Shown in pieces: positions 15,465 to 23,801 of a DNA stretch of 64,000 nt. The number at the start of each line of letters is the position of its first letter. The stretch's first letter is position 1. The DNA comes from Nocardioides pantholopis. GTDB taxonomy: Bacteria; Actinomycetota; Actinomycetes; Propionibacteriales; Nocardioidaceae. Under the pieces are notes generated by a model. It saw only the letters and a program-made list of their open reading frames with translations. It ran no database searches and was not told the origin of the DNA. The stretch lies in assembly GCF_003710085.1 (NCBI RefSeq), contig NZ_CP033324.1:3969501-4033500 (forward strand). The letters run 5' to 3'. Made by a program: the position numbers and the translations under genes.

Positions 15465-18137
15465 TCAGATCAGGCGCAGGTGCCGCGCGAGCGCGAGCGC
15501 CTCGCTGCGGCGGGCCGCGCCGAGCTTGGCGTACAGGCTCGACACGTGGGTCTTCACGGTGCTCTCGGCCACGAACAGCTCCGCACCCATGTCGGCGTAG
15601 GTGCAGCCCCGGGCGAGCCCGGCGAGCACATCCTTCTCCCGGGCGGTCAGCAGCGGCATCGGCATCCCCCGGCCGGGGGCCGGACCGGGGGAGGCCGCGG
15701 GGGAGGGACTCGCCACCACCGGCCCGCAGTACTGGACGATGTCGGGCGCGACACCGACCGCCTCAGCCAGCTGGGTGAGCCACGGGGAGGTCTCGACGTC
15801 GGTGAGCCGGGTGAGCAGCAGCGCGACCGAGCGACCGTGCCGCAACCACCCGAGGAACGGGATGGCGTTGCGGCGCACCTGGGAGCCCTGGACGGCGACC
15901 CGCAGCAGCGCCAGGGCGCCCCCCTGGTCGTCGAGGCCCGCGAGGACCTGCGCCAGGCAGACCGTGGCAATCTCGGCGGCCGGCGGCTGGGTGCAGCGGC
16001 ACTGGGCCATGGCGTGCTCGAAGCTGCGACGGGCCGCGTGCAGGTCGCCGGCTAGGTCGGCGGCGAACCCCTCGCCGAGCGACGCCTCGCCCTCGGCGCC
16101 CGCCGCCCGCAGCTCCTCGGTCGCCGCCCGCAGGGCGATCCCGTCCGAGGAGACGACCGCCAGCAGCAGGCGCAGGGTTAGCCAGCTGACGTGCAGGTGG
16201 TGGGGCAGCTGGGTGGCCGCGCTGGTCCCGAACTGCTCGGGCACCGGGAGCGGCCGCTCCAGGATGCCGACGGCCTCGGCCACGTCGCCGGAGCTCAGGG
16301 CCAGGGTCACGTCGCGCACGTCGCGCCAGAACAGCGCGCACAGGTCGGCCGGGTGGACCGGCGTCGCCTCGGGCTGCGGGGGTGCCAGGCGGGGCACCGC
16401 CGGCCACGGCGGCGCCGAGACCCCGGCCAGGAAGAGCGCCAGGCCGGTCCGGGCGCAGGTGAACTCCTCGTACCACCGATCGGGGTCGCCGAGCTGCGCG
16501 AAGGTGTCGGTGGCCATCTCCACCGCGGCCCGCTCCCGCCCGCGCATGTACTCGGTCAGGGCGAGGTGCGACATCGCCGCCACCTCCACTGATGGCAGCC
16601 GCCCGCTGCGGGCCAGGGCGACCGCGGTGCTGAAGTGCCGCTCGGCCTCGGCCAGGTTCCCCGTCCAGTTCAGCGTGATCGCCAGCTCGTGCAGGAGCAG
16701 GGGGATGTCCACGCGAGGCGCGTGCGGGTGGGACGACTCCAGCACCCGCCGGGCCTGGGCGACGGCGCCCCCGACCGGTTCGAGGCCGAGGCGGGCGCGC
16801 ATCAGCCGCAGGCAGGCGAGCTGGACGCAGCTGGCCGGCTCGTGGATGTAGTCGCTGTCCAGCAGCACCTCCATCCAGTGCCGCGCGCCCGCGACGTCCC
16901 CCGCCACCCAGCGCTCGACGGTGACGGCGAACCAGGCGGCCGGCGTCCCGAGGACGGCCTCCGGATGCCGCTGGACGAACTCGACGATCTGGGCGCCCTC
17001 GCCGCGCATCGCCATCCCGACCCCGTTGGTCGCCAGCAGCCGTGCGGCCGCGGACGTCGCACCGACCGCGACGAGGCGGCAGAACGCGCCGTCGGTGCAC
17101 CCGCGCAGGACGTCGAGCTGCACGGCGCGGGCCACCGACTCCCGCGCCCGCTCCACCAGCTCGCCGCCCCGGTCCAGCTCCTGGCCGGCGACCTGGCGCA
17201 GCAGCGGGTGCACGGCGTAGCGCGCCGGCCCGGCCGCGCCGGGGTCGTCGGGATCCGCGGGCACCCGGTGCACGAGCAGGCCGGTGGCCTCGAGCCCGGC
17301 GAGAGCCTCGGGCGCCCGTGGGTCCCGGGTCAGGTGCGCCGCGCTGTCGCCGGTGACGATGTCCTCGGCCGCCGTGCACAGCAGCAGGTGCCGCTCGGCG
17401 TCGGAGCGACCCTCGAAGACCTGCCCGGCGAGCGTCCGGACCGCCTTGACGCTGGCGGTCAGGCAGTCGCCGGGCCCGGGCTCGGGGTCAAGAGCAGCCG
17501 CGCGGGCGGCCAGCCCGAGGGCACCCGGCCAGCCTTGGGTGCCGGCCACGATCGTGTCGGTGGTGCGGGCGTCCAGCTCCGGCGCATGGGCGCGGACCAG
17601 CGCCTCCGCCTCGGTCCGACTCATCCGCAGGATCTCGCCGCCGAGCCCGGTGAAGTGGCCCAGGAGCTGGGGCGAGAGCAGGTCGAGGGGAAGCGGCCAG
17701 CGGGAGAGCAGCAGCAGCCGGAGCCGCTCCGGCTCCTCGTGCAGCCGCCCCGAGATCAGTGCGAGCGCCTCGTGACCCAGGCGGTGGGCATCGTCGATGA
17801 CGACCAGCCGCGGCCTCGTCGCTCCCCCGCCGGCCGCGCCTCGCGCACCGTCGAGCAGGGTCCGGAGCCCCGGCCCGGCGTCGGACGCGGCGTGGAACCA
17901 GGAGAAGCTGAGGTCCACGCGCCGCCGCAGCCACCCGCTGACGCCGAGGGTCTTCCCGCTCCCGGTGGGGCCGGTCAGCACCGTCACCGGACAGGAGTCG
18001 GCCCGGTCCAGGGCCTGCCAGAGACCGGGCCGGGCGACGTACCCGGCCGGGAGCGAGGGAGGCGGATTCGGTCGGCTGACGGCGGCCGCCTGCGCGTGGC
18101 CGTTCCGGGGGGTGGGCTGCAACGCTGCGGAATCCAT
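15465..18137 (-). CDS. LuxR-family (MalT/LAL-like) ATP-binding regulator
   Basis: An 890-residue transcription regulator. A nucleotide-binding domain lies near the N-terminus with Walker A GPTGSGKT (56-63) and Walker B LVVIDDAHRLG around 110. A long helical, TPR-like middle region follows, and a C-terminal LuxR helix-turn-helix (LLTAREKDVLAGLARGCTYADMGAELF and VAESTVKTHVSSLYAKLGAA, about 822-890). Members of this LAL/MalT-like group act as signal-dependent activators that oligomerise on ATP. ATG at 18137 is chosen because GGAAAGG precedes it and family length fits; an open frame upstream lacks similarity. The target genes are not evident. Confidence 0.88.
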   Translation of the reverse strand: MDSAALQPTPRNGHAQAAAVSRPNPPPSLPAGYVARPGLWQALDRADSCPVTVLTGPTGSGKTLGVSGWLRRRVDLSFSWFHAASDAGPGLRTLLDGARGAAGGGATRPRLVVIDDAHRLGHEALALISGRLHEEPERLRLLLLSRWPLPLDLLSPQLLGHFTGLGGEILRMSRTEAEALVRAHAPELDARTTDTIVAGTQGWPGALGLAARAAALDPEPGPGDCLTASVKAVRTLAGQVFEGRSDAERHLLLCTAAEDIVTGDSAAHLTRDPRAPEALAGLEATGLLVHRVPADPDDPGAAGPARYAVHPLLRQVAGQELDRGGELVERARESVARAVQLDVLRGCTDGAFCRLVAVGATSAAARLLATNGVGMAMRGEGAQIVEFVQRHPEAVLGTPAAWFAVTVERWVAGDVAGARHWMEVLLDSDYIHEPASCVQLACLRLMRARLGLEPVGGAVAQARRVLESSHPHAPRVDIPLLLHELAITLNWTGNLAEAERHFSTAVALARSGRLPSVEVAAMSHLALTEYMRGRERAAVEMATDTFAQLGDPDRWYEEFTCARTGLALFLAGVSAPPWPAVPRLAPPQPEATPVHPADLCALFWRDVRDVTLALSSGDVAEAVGILERPLPVPEQFGTSAATQLPHHLHVSWLTLRLLLAVVSSDGIALRAATEELRAAGAEGEASLGEGFAADLAGDLHAARRSFEHAMAQCRCTQPPAAEIATVCLAQVLAGLDDQGGALALLRVAVQGSQVRRNAIPFLGWLRHGRSVALLLTRLTDVETSPWLTQLAEAVGVAPDIVQYCGPVVASPSPAASPGPAPGRGMPMPLLTAREKDVLAGLARGCTYADMGAELFVAESTVKTHVSSLYAKLGAARRSEALALARHLRLI

Positions 18138-18261
18138 GTGCGCGCCTTTCCGGGGGAATCGGAAAAGGTCGGCCAGCACCACGCGGGCACTCCGAAGGAG
18201 CGTCCGAGCACCACCCGCCGAGTCGGGTAGACCACTGCCGTGACCGGCAGATCTACTCTCC

Positions 18262-18290
18262 GTGGTACGCCTGCGGACGTGCGCTGTCAA
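18262..18290 (-). promoter_or_regulatory. Candidate promoter of the LuxR-type gene
   Basis: On the minus strand TTGACA (18285-18290) and TACCAC (18262-18267) are separated by 17 bases. They lie about 125 bases upstream of the regulator start. The rest of the 18138-18361 gap shows no gene. Confidence 0.4.
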
Positions 18291-18361
18291 CGATTTCGCC
18301 GACTCGGTCGCCGCTCGTCTCCGCCGTTCCGGGGGTCCGGGCCCGGCCGTCGGACAACCGC

Positions 18362-18478
18362 TCAGTCCACCCAGATGAGCGCGAGGAGGAATCCGGTGAG
18401 CGGAATCAGCCACAGCAGCAGCGTCGCGACGACGTCCGCCGCGCGCAGGGTGCGCCGCTCCAGGGTGGGGACGGTCAT
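18362..18478 (-). CDS. 38-residue single-pass membrane micropeptide
   Basis: A short open frame starting MTVPTLERRTLRAADVVATL has a basic N-terminal half and one hydrophobic segment (about residues 16-37, rich in L, I, V and W), ending in WVD. A strong ribosome binding site GGAGGT stands seven bases before the ATG. Orientation is basic side in, so the C-terminus would face outward. No homologue is recognised. It lies between the LuxR-type regulator and a lipoprotein gene on the same strand. Confidence 0.6.
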   Translation of the reverse strand: MTVPTLERRTLRAADVVATLLLWLIPLTGFLLALIWVD

Positions 18479-18541
18479 GGGCGGCACCTCCGGATGCGTC
18501 GCGGCCGGCGGTGCCAGGTCAGCCCAGGCATCTGCTCGGGA

Positions 18542-18817
18542 TCATCTGCTGGGGTTGAGCACGGCGAAGTCGTCGTCCAGCTGGACGGTGACGTCGTTGC
18601 CGTTGTCGAGGGTGACCTCGACCTCGTAGGCGTACGGATCGTCCCCGTCGCCCTTCTCCACCTCGGTCACGCGGCCCTCTCCGACGTCCTCGAGCGCCGC
18701 GTCGGAGGCCTGCCTCCGCTCGTCGCTGGTCAGCTCGTCGTCGTCCCCGCAGGCCGCGGTGCACAGCAGCGCCACCACGAGCCCCGCGCTCGCGACCGCG
18801 TTCGACAGACGCTTCAT
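18542..18817 (-). CDS. Small lipoprotein
   Basis: A 91-residue secreted protein. The N-terminus MKRLSNAVASAGLVVALLCT is a signal peptide ending in the lipobox TAAC, so the protein should be lipid-anchored outside the membrane at the cysteine. The mature part is acidic (GDDDELTSDERRQASDAALED) and then has a beta-rich segment YAYEVEVTLDNGNDVTVQLDDDF resembling a PepSY-like domain. The function is unknown. Confidence 0.75.
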   Translation of the reverse strand: MKRLSNAVASAGLVVALLCTAACGDDDELTSDERRQASDAALEDVGEGRVTEVEKGDGDDPYAYEVEVTLDNGNDVTVQLDDDFAVLNPSR

Positions 18818-18906
18818 GGGACCCCCCGAGACTGGCTGGCCTCAATACTCCCGCTGGCCCACCCGTCCGGGCTCCCCCGAAAGGGTCCGGGTTCGCCGGG
18901 CGTCGG

Positions 18907-19644
18907 TCAGGACCGCTGGTCGGCTCCGGGCGCGAGAGCGGCGAGCCCGTCGAGGATCCTGGCCAGCCCGAAATCCCAGGCCAGCGCCGGGTCGGCCACG
19001 CCGCCCATCGCCTCTCCCGCGGCGGCGCCGACGCGGCGTGCCAGCGGGTAGTCCTCGCCCAGGTAGACGCCGAGCCGCGGCCCCCATTCCGGCCAGTGCT
19101 CGGCCAGCTCGCCGGCCCGGGGGTCGGGGCGGAGCGCCCGGGCGGAGGACCGGACGAAGTCCAGCACGAAGGTGATGGCCGCGTCCCAGGTGGCGGGCGG
19201 CAGGCCGAGCGGGGCCAGCGCGTCGAGCTCGTGGTCGTACTTGGCGATCGTCCCGGGCCCGAGCGCCGTACGGTCGTCCGCCACGTCCGGCAGCCACGGG
19301 TGGGCCCGGAGCAGGTCGAGGTTCGCCTCGGCCATCCCTCGGACCCGCGCCCGCCAGTCCAGGCCGCGCCACGACGGCTGGTCGATGCGCGCGTGCGCCG
19401 CGTCGGCCATGAGGACCAACAGGTCGTCGCGGCTGTTGACGTGGGTGTAGACCGACATCGTCGAGACCTCGAGCTCGGCCGCGAGCCGGCGCACCGTGAC
19501 CGCAGCCAGTCCGTCGGCATCGGCCAGCCGCACGGCGGCGTCGACCACCGCTCCGGTCGAGATCCGGGACCGAGGGCCGCGGCGTCCCCCCGCCGGAGCG
19601 GCCGGGTGGTCGCGCCACAGCAGGTCGATCAGCGGGCGCGGCAC
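18907..19644 (-). CDS. TetR/AcrR family regulator
   Basis: A 245-residue repressor-type protein. The helix-turn-helix is clear (ISTGAVVDAAVRLADADGLA then TVRRLAAELEVSTMSVYTHV, about residues 20-60), followed by the C-terminal domain seen in the TetR_C_1 group. GTG at 19644 is preferred because GGAGA lies just before it; an ATG at 19671 in the same frame falls in the promoter region. It is divergent from a VOC-family gene 79 bases away, which is the likely regulated neighbour. Confidence 0.85.
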   Translation of the reverse strand: MPRPLIDLLWRDHPAAPAGGRRGPRSRISTGAVVDAAVRLADADGLAAVTVRRLAAELEVSTMSVYTHVNSRDDLLVLMADAAHARIDQPSWRGLDWRARVRGMAEANLDLLRAHPWLPDVADDRTALGPGTIAKYDHELDALAPLGLPPATWDAAITFVLDFVRSSARALRPDPRAGELAEHWPEWGPRLGVYLGEDYPLARRVGAAAGEAMGGVADPALAWDFGLARILDGLAALAPGADQRS

Positions 19645-19671
19645 GGAATCTCCATGGCGGAACCTTCCCAT

Positions 19672-19703
19672 AACGCTGTACGTTGTACGGCGTACGCTGT
19701 TTC
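19672..19703. promoter_or_regulatory. Candidate TetR operator with repeated GTAC half-sites
   Basis: The divergent gap between the TetR and VOC genes holds three GTAC cores within about 20 bases (TGTACGTTGTACGGCGTACG). They are arranged so that partial dyads overlap both promoters. This fits autoregulation by the TetR protein but is inferred from sequence symmetry only. Confidence 0.4.
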
Positions 19704-19723
19704 TGGTCGAGAAGAGGATGCCC

Positions 19724-20113
19724 ATGAAGGCCACGTCCGCCGCCATCTCCCTCAACGTCCCCGACGTCGGGGCCTCCGCCCGCTTCGCCACCGGCCACCT
19801 GGGGTTCACCGAGGCGATGGCCGCCGACGGCTTCGTCTCGCTGGAGCACCCCACCGCCGGGGTCAACGTGATCTTCCTGCGCACCGGGCTGACCACCTTC
19901 AAGCCGCAGGAGATCGCCGGCACCGCCGGCCAGGGCACCCTGCTCGTCCTGGTCGTCGACGACCTGGACGCCGAGTTCGAGCGGATCTGCGCCGCCGGCG
20001 CCCGGGTCGTCACCCCACCGGAGACCGAGCCCTGGGGCGAGCGGTACTGCCAGTTCGCCGACGACAACGGCCTGGTCTGGCAGCTGGTGCAGTGGGTGAC
20101 CACGCCCCAGTGA
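19724..20113 (+). CDS. VOC family protein
   Basis: A 129-residue glyoxalase-fold protein. Strands AAISLNVPDVGASARFATGHLGF and the final CQFADDNGLVWQLVQWV are typical of the family. ATG at 19724 is preferred to 19718 because AGAGG is six bases ahead of it. Divergent from and probably controlled by the adjacent TetR regulator. The ligand or substrate is unknown. Confidence 0.8.
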   Translation: MKATSAAISLNVPDVGASARFATGHLGFTEAMAADGFVSLEHPTAGVNVIFLRTGLTTFKPQEIAGTAGQGTLLVLVVDDLDAEFERICAAGARVVTPPETEPWGERYCQFADDNGLVWQLVQWVTTPQ

Positions 20114-20125
20114 CCGGCCGGCGGC

Positions 20126-20974
20126 TCACGCGGCGCGTTGCAGGACGACGATGCCGAGCACGATCACGCCGGCCGCCACCAGCTTCCGCGCCCCGGCGTC
20201 CTCGCGTAGGACGACGATACCGATGAGGGTCGCGAAGACGATGCTGGTCTCCCGCAGTGCCGCGGCGACGGCCAGCGGTCCCAGCGTCTGCGCCCAGATC
20301 ATCAGGGCGTACGACGCGGCGCTCAGGCCGCCGACCACCACCGCGCGGGCCCAGCGTCCCTCGCGGCGGATGGCGGCGAGGCTCGTGGCGCCGGTGGCCA
20401 CCATGATGGCGGGGGCCAGGATCCCCTGCCCGATGGCCAGGTAGCCGATGAAGGCCGGGACCGAGGCGGCGGCCCGCACCCCCAGGCCGTCCACGACCGT
20501 GTAGCTGGCGATCGTCAGGCCCACGAGGAGCGCACCGCCCACGCTGCGCGCGCCGACCCGGCCGGTGTCGATCCGGGCGCCCGCGACGAGGACGATGCCC
20601 AGGATGACGATGCCGAGGCCGAGGACCGCACCGGCCGAGAGGCGGTCACGGGCGACGACCGGGGCGGCGATCGCGATCAACACCGGGGAGAGGCCCCGGG
20701 AGAGCGGATAGAGCTGGGAGAACTGCGCCAGCCTGTTCAACCGCGTCAGCGCGACGATGTACCCCGCGTGCAGCGCCACCGACGCCGCCAGGAACGGGAC
20801 GGCGTGACCGCCGACCGCCGGCTCGATCGCGACGAGCACCACGCCGACCACCACGGAGATCGCCGACATGCAGGAGAAGCCGATCGCCTGATCGGGGAAT
20901 CGGTAGGCGAGGGCGGACCAGGTCGCGTGCAGCACGGCGGACAGCAGCGCCAGCGCCGTGAAGAGCAGGGTCAT
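20126..20974 (-). CDS. EamA/DMT family transporter
   Basis: A 282-residue membrane protein with about ten hydrophobic helices in two EamA repeats, for example MTLLFTALALLSAVLHATWS and, in the second half, SAASYALMIWAQTLGPLAVAAALRETSIVF. Members of the drug/metabolite transporter superfamily export amino acids, nucleobases or drugs; the substrate is unknown. ATG at 20974 begins a typical first helix. A perfect small palindrome (21031-21044) lies upstream of it, in the gap shared with the erm leader. Confidence 0.82.
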   Translation of the reverse strand: MTLLFTALALLSAVLHATWSALAYRFPDQAIGFSCMSAISVVVGVVLVAIEPAVGGHAVPFLAASVALHAGYIVALTRLNRLAQFSQLYPLSRGLSPVLIAIAAPVVARDRLSAGAVLGLGIVILGIVLVAGARIDTGRVGARSVGGALLVGLTIASYTVVDGLGVRAAASVPAFIGYLAIGQGILAPAIMVATGATSLAAIRREGRWARAVVVGGLSAASYALMIWAQTLGPLAVAAALRETSIVFATLIGIVVLREDAGARKLVAAGVIVLGIVVLQRAA

Positions 20975-21030
20975 TGGAGGGCCCGGCCAGCACCGGCCTC
21001 GACAACCGACTTCCCCACCATCGCAGCAAT

Positions 21031-21044
21031 GTACCACTTGGTAC
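21031..21044. promoter_or_regulatory. Short palindrome, candidate operator
   Basis: GTACCA-CT-TGGTAC is a perfect 6-bp dyad about 57 bases upstream of the EamA gene and 80 bases upstream of the erm leader peptide. The form suits a TetR- or MarR-type dimer, but no adjacent regulator gene is seen. Confidence 0.35.
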
Positions 21045-21112
21045 GTCGCGGCCCCAGTGCTCCACGGCCCGGGGCACCCTCAAATCGGAGGCGCCCCCCG
21101 CCGGAGCGTGGA

Positions 21113-21118
21113 TAGCCT
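21113..21118 (+). promoter_or_regulatory. -10 element of the erm leader transcript
   Basis: TAGCCT lies seven bases before the leader-peptide ATG, so the transcript should begin at or next to that start codon. No good -35 is visible, suggesting an activator; an A/T patch (CAAAT, from 21081) lies about 30 bases upstream. Confidence 0.5.
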
Positions 21119-21125
21119 GCCGCCC

Positions 21126-21188
21126 ATGAGCACCGCTCCGTGGGCCGCCGTCGGCCCGTACCAGCCTGTTCGGCACCGCCGCGCCTGA
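21126..21188 (+). CDS. 20-residue leader peptide of erm
   Basis: The frame encodes MSTAPWAAVGPYQPVRHRRA and stops at TGA 21186-21188. The C-terminal RHRR contains an Arg-X-Arg pattern, the arrest motif type (+X+) of macrolide-dependent stalling peptides in erm leaders. The stop codon lies exactly in the loop of the first of three hairpins. The position, 176 bases ahead of the methyltransferase start, fits an attenuator or translational switch. It is leaderless, with TAGCCT seven bases upstream. Confidence 0.7.
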   Translation: MSTAPWAAVGPYQPVRHRRA

Positions 21189-21259
21189 CGGCGCGGCCAG
21201 TCGGCACCGCCGCGCCTGACGGCGCGGCGAGTCGGCACCGCCGCGCCTGACGGCGCGGC
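21171..21259 (+). repeat. Three tandem 27-bp hairpin repeats in the erm leader
   Basis: Perfect 27-bp copies at 21171-21197, 21202-21228 and 21233-21259 recur with a 31-bp period and spacers CAGT and GAGT. Each holds an 8-bp perfect stem with a TGAC loop (first stem 21178-21185 with 21190-21197). Each copy also reads CGG CAC CGC CGC GCC TGA, the RHRRA-stop end of the leader peptide, so the leader's 3' end has been duplicated twice. They may act as serial terminators or as alternative pairing partners. Confidence 0.9.
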
Positions 21260-21363
21260 TGTTCCTGATCGCGCCGTCTTCCGAATGACCCCCGCGCCCG
21301 GAAGCGCGTTCGGCGTGCCCGCCTGCGTCCCGGGCGCTCCAGTGCGATCGATGGAGCCCTCGC

Positions 21364-22173
21364 GTGAATCCCCGTTCCTCCCATGGCGGTCGCCATGAGC
21401 TCGGCCAGAACTTCCTTCGTCACCAGCCCACCGTCGACCTGATCGTCGATCTCGTGGCCCGGACCAGCGGGTCGATCCTGGAGATCGGCGCCGGCGACGG
21501 CGCGCTCACCGTCCCCCTCGCGGGCCTCGGACGGGATCTGCTGGCCATCGACGTCGACGAGCACCAGGTGCGCAGGCTCGCGCGCCGACTGCCCCACGTC
21601 GCCGTGCAGCGGCGCGACGTGCTCAGCACCGATCTCAGCACCCCGGTGATCGTGGGCAACATCCCGTTCCACCTCACCACCCCGGTCCTGCGCCGGCTGC
21701 TCGCGGCGCGGGGCTGGGCCTCGGCGATCCTGCTGCTCCAGTGGGAGGTGGCCCGCAAGCGCGCCGGCGTCGGTGGCGCCACCATGATGACCGCGCAGCA
21801 CTGGCCCTGGTTCACCTTCGAGCTGCGCGCGCGGGTGCCGGCGGAGCGCTTCTGGCCGGTGCCGAGCGTGGACGGCGGCCTGCTCCTGGTGACCCGCCGG
21901 GACCAGCCGCTCGTGCCGACCGGCGAGCGTGGCGGGTACCAGGATCTCGTGCGTGCGGTCTTCACCGGCCCCGGCAGCGGGATCGCCGGGATCCTCCGCC
22001 GCCTGCACCCGGACCTGCCGACCGACGAGCTCCTGGTGGCCGCCGCCGTCGACCGCCAGGCGCTGCCGCGGAACCTCACCGCGGAGCAGTGGTCGAGCCT
22101 CTGGGTCGCGATCAGGAGCGCGGCCCGCCGCCCGACGCGTCGTACCGGCTCCCGGCGACGTCGGCCGGGCTGA
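21364..22173 (+). CDS. erm: Erm 23S rRNA adenine-N6-methyltransferase
   Basis: A 269-residue methyltransferase predicted to methylate A2058 of 23S rRNA, giving macrolide-lincosamide-streptogramin B resistance. It has the actinobacterial Erm start GGRHELGQNFLRHQPTVDLI, the SAM site LEIGAGDGALTVPLA, the catalytic NIPFHLTTPVLRRLL, and the block LLLQWEVARKRAGVGGATMM. GTG at 21364 is preceded by GGAG seven bases upstream. The arginine-rich C-terminus (residues 250-269) is common in actinobacterial Erm proteins. Expression is probably inducible through the leader peptide and hairpins upstream. Confidence 0.93.
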   Translation: MNPRSSHGGRHELGQNFLRHQPTVDLIVDLVARTSGSILEIGAGDGALTVPLAGLGRDLLAIDVDEHQVRRLARRLPHVAVQRRDVLSTDLSTPVIVGNIPFHLTTPVLRRLLAARGWASAILLLQWEVARKRAGVGGATMMTAQHWPWFTFELRARVPAERFWPVPSVDGGLLLVTRRDQPLVPTGERGGYQDLVRAVFTGPGSGIAGILRRLHPDLPTDELLVAAAVDRQALPRNLTAEQWSSLWVAIRSAARRPTRRTGSRRRRPG

Positions 22174-22192
22174 CGCGGAGACCGACGCGAAC

Positions 22193-22223
22193 GGGCCCCG
22201 GGACCGAGGCGGTCCCGGGGCCC
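22193..22223. terminator. Bidirectional hairpin between erm and the M14 gene
   Basis: A perfect 13-bp GC stem (22193-22205 with 22211-22223) and five-base loop lies between two convergent genes. Confidence 0.75.
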
Positions 22224-22254
22224 GGCGCTCAGGGTCGAGCGCGAAGCGGCGCGG

Positions 22255-23661
22255 TCAGCAGGTCTCGACCGGGGTCGCCTCGGTGATGCGGTACTCCGAG
22301 CGGGCGTCGAGGAGCAGCGGGATCAGCGGCTGGTCCTCCTGCGCCATCGTCACGTAGGCGCCCTGCGCGTTGTTGCGCCAGGTGATGCCGTGCAGGCGCA
22401 GGTTGTCGGCGACGGCCTGCCGCTGCTCGACGGTGAGCTGGTAGCCGCACATCGGCTCCGGCTCCACCTCCGAGGCCTCGGTGGGCAGGACGTTGTCCTG
22501 ACCGGCGAAGTAGACGACGCCGCTGCGAGTGGCCCCCTCCTCGGTGGCCCGCTCGGCCGCCGCGGCGGTCTCGCGCACCAGGGTGCCGCGGTTCTCGAGG
22601 GTGAAGTGCGCGCTTCCGACCGCACTGAGGTAGTTGACCTCGACGCGGCGCCGGTTCAGCAGCGACTCGTCGGCCTCCTCCTCGGCGTTCAGCGGCTCGT
22701 TGGCGGTCTCGCTGAGCATCCCCGCGACGTGCTGGAGCCCGGCGTAGTTGCGCAGGATCCGGCCCTGCTCGTCACCGGCGACCTGGCGGAACGGCTCGCC
22801 GTCCTTGACGTAGATGCCGTACTCGCCCGAGGTGTAGCCCGAGGCCTCCACCTGGCCACCGGAGTAGTCCTCGCTCATGGTCCTGGCCAGGTCGTGGACG
22901 ACCCGGTCGACCTGGCGGTTGCGGGGCCACAGCTGCAGCAGGTCCGTGCGGTAGTACGGGTTGGGGCCGTACTCGTGGAGGTCGTTGAGGACGTCGGGCT
23001 TCCAGTCGCGGATCACCTTGACCACGGCCCTGGCCTCGGGCGACTGCAGGGCCATGTAGTCGCGGTTGACGTCGAGCCCCTGGGCGTTCTCACGGGTGTT
23101 GGCGACCCAGCCGTCGGGGTTGAGGTTGATGAACAGCACCGTGGTGTCGCGCAGCAGCCGGCGCCACGCGGGGTCGGTGGTGGTCGACATGTCCCGGGCC
23201 AGCCGCATGCACGCCTCGCGGCCGGAGTTCTCGTCACCGTGGACCGAGCAGGTGTACATCAGCACCGAGCCGTCCGCGGCAGCGGACTGGGGGTCCGGGG
23301 CCGGGTCGCCGACGGCCACCAGCTGGAGCGGGCGGCCCTGGACGCTGCGCCCGACAGTGGTCACCCGGACCCGGTCGCTGCTGGCGTCGAGCTGACGCCA
23401 GAACCGCTGGGACTCGGGCACCGTCGTCCAGCGCGCGCCGTTCGACTCCTCGAACGGCGTCCGCAGCGGGCTGGGCGCCGCCTGGAGGGTCTCGGGCATC
23501 TCCGAGCCGCCGCCCGGGGTGGCCTGGCCGGGGGCCGGGCTGGCGCCCCAGAGCCCGGCGGCGGCCGCGGCGGAGGCGGTGAGCGTGGCGACCGCGACGG
23601 AGAGTCGCCGGCGGGTGCGGGGGAGGCGGGACCGTGGCTGGGTTGAAGCGGGTGGCGTCAT
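22255..23661 (-). CDS. Secreted M14 family zinc carboxypeptidase
   Basis: A 468-residue exported peptidase. A signal peptide with Arg-rich n-region (RSRLPRTRRRLSVAVATLTA) leads to a catalytic domain. Zinc ligands are in HGDENSGRE (H141, E144) and the later NDLHEYGPN (H229); the NPDGWVANTRENAQGLDVNRD block is typical of M14 substrate-binding loops. It should cleave C-terminal residues from peptides or peptidoglycan stems outside the cell. ATG at 23661 is preceded by GAGGAG. It is convergent with erm. Confidence 0.88.
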   Translation of the reverse strand: MTPPASTQPRSRLPRTRRRLSVAVATLTASAAAAAGLWGASPAPGQATPGGGSEMPETLQAAPSPLRTPFEESNGARWTTVPESQRFWRQLDASSDRVRVTTVGRSVQGRPLQLVAVGDPAPDPQSAAADGSVLMYTCSVHGDENSGREACMRLARDMSTTTDPAWRRLLRDTTVLFINLNPDGWVANTRENAQGLDVNRDYMALQSPEARAVVKVIRDWKPDVLNDLHEYGPNPYYRTDLLQLWPRNRQVDRVVHDLARTMSEDYSGGQVEASGYTSGEYGIYVKDGEPFRQVAGDEQGRILRNYAGLQHVAGMLSETANEPLNAEEEADESLLNRRRVEVNYLSAVGSAHFTLENRGTLVRETAAAAERATEEGATRSGVVYFAGQDNVLPTEASEVEPEPMCGYQLTVEQRQAVADNLRLHGITWRNNAQGAYVTMAQEDQPLIPLLLDARSEYRITEATPVETC

Positions 23662-23801
23662 GACGCTCCTCGAGAATGCGCCGCGCCCCGGCCCCATGCT
23701 GTTCGTCCGAGTCACAGCGGATGGATGGTGGCACCCACCATGCTCGGCGCGGACCGGCCTGGCAAGAGGTCCCGGAAGCGCGACGTCCAGCGCAGCCCGC
23801 G

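Noticed and set aside
21171-21259. Three 27-bp hairpin repeats, considered as a short CRISPR array
   Set aside because: Spacers are only four bases and nearly identical, the unit codes the leader-peptide tail, and no cas genes are near.
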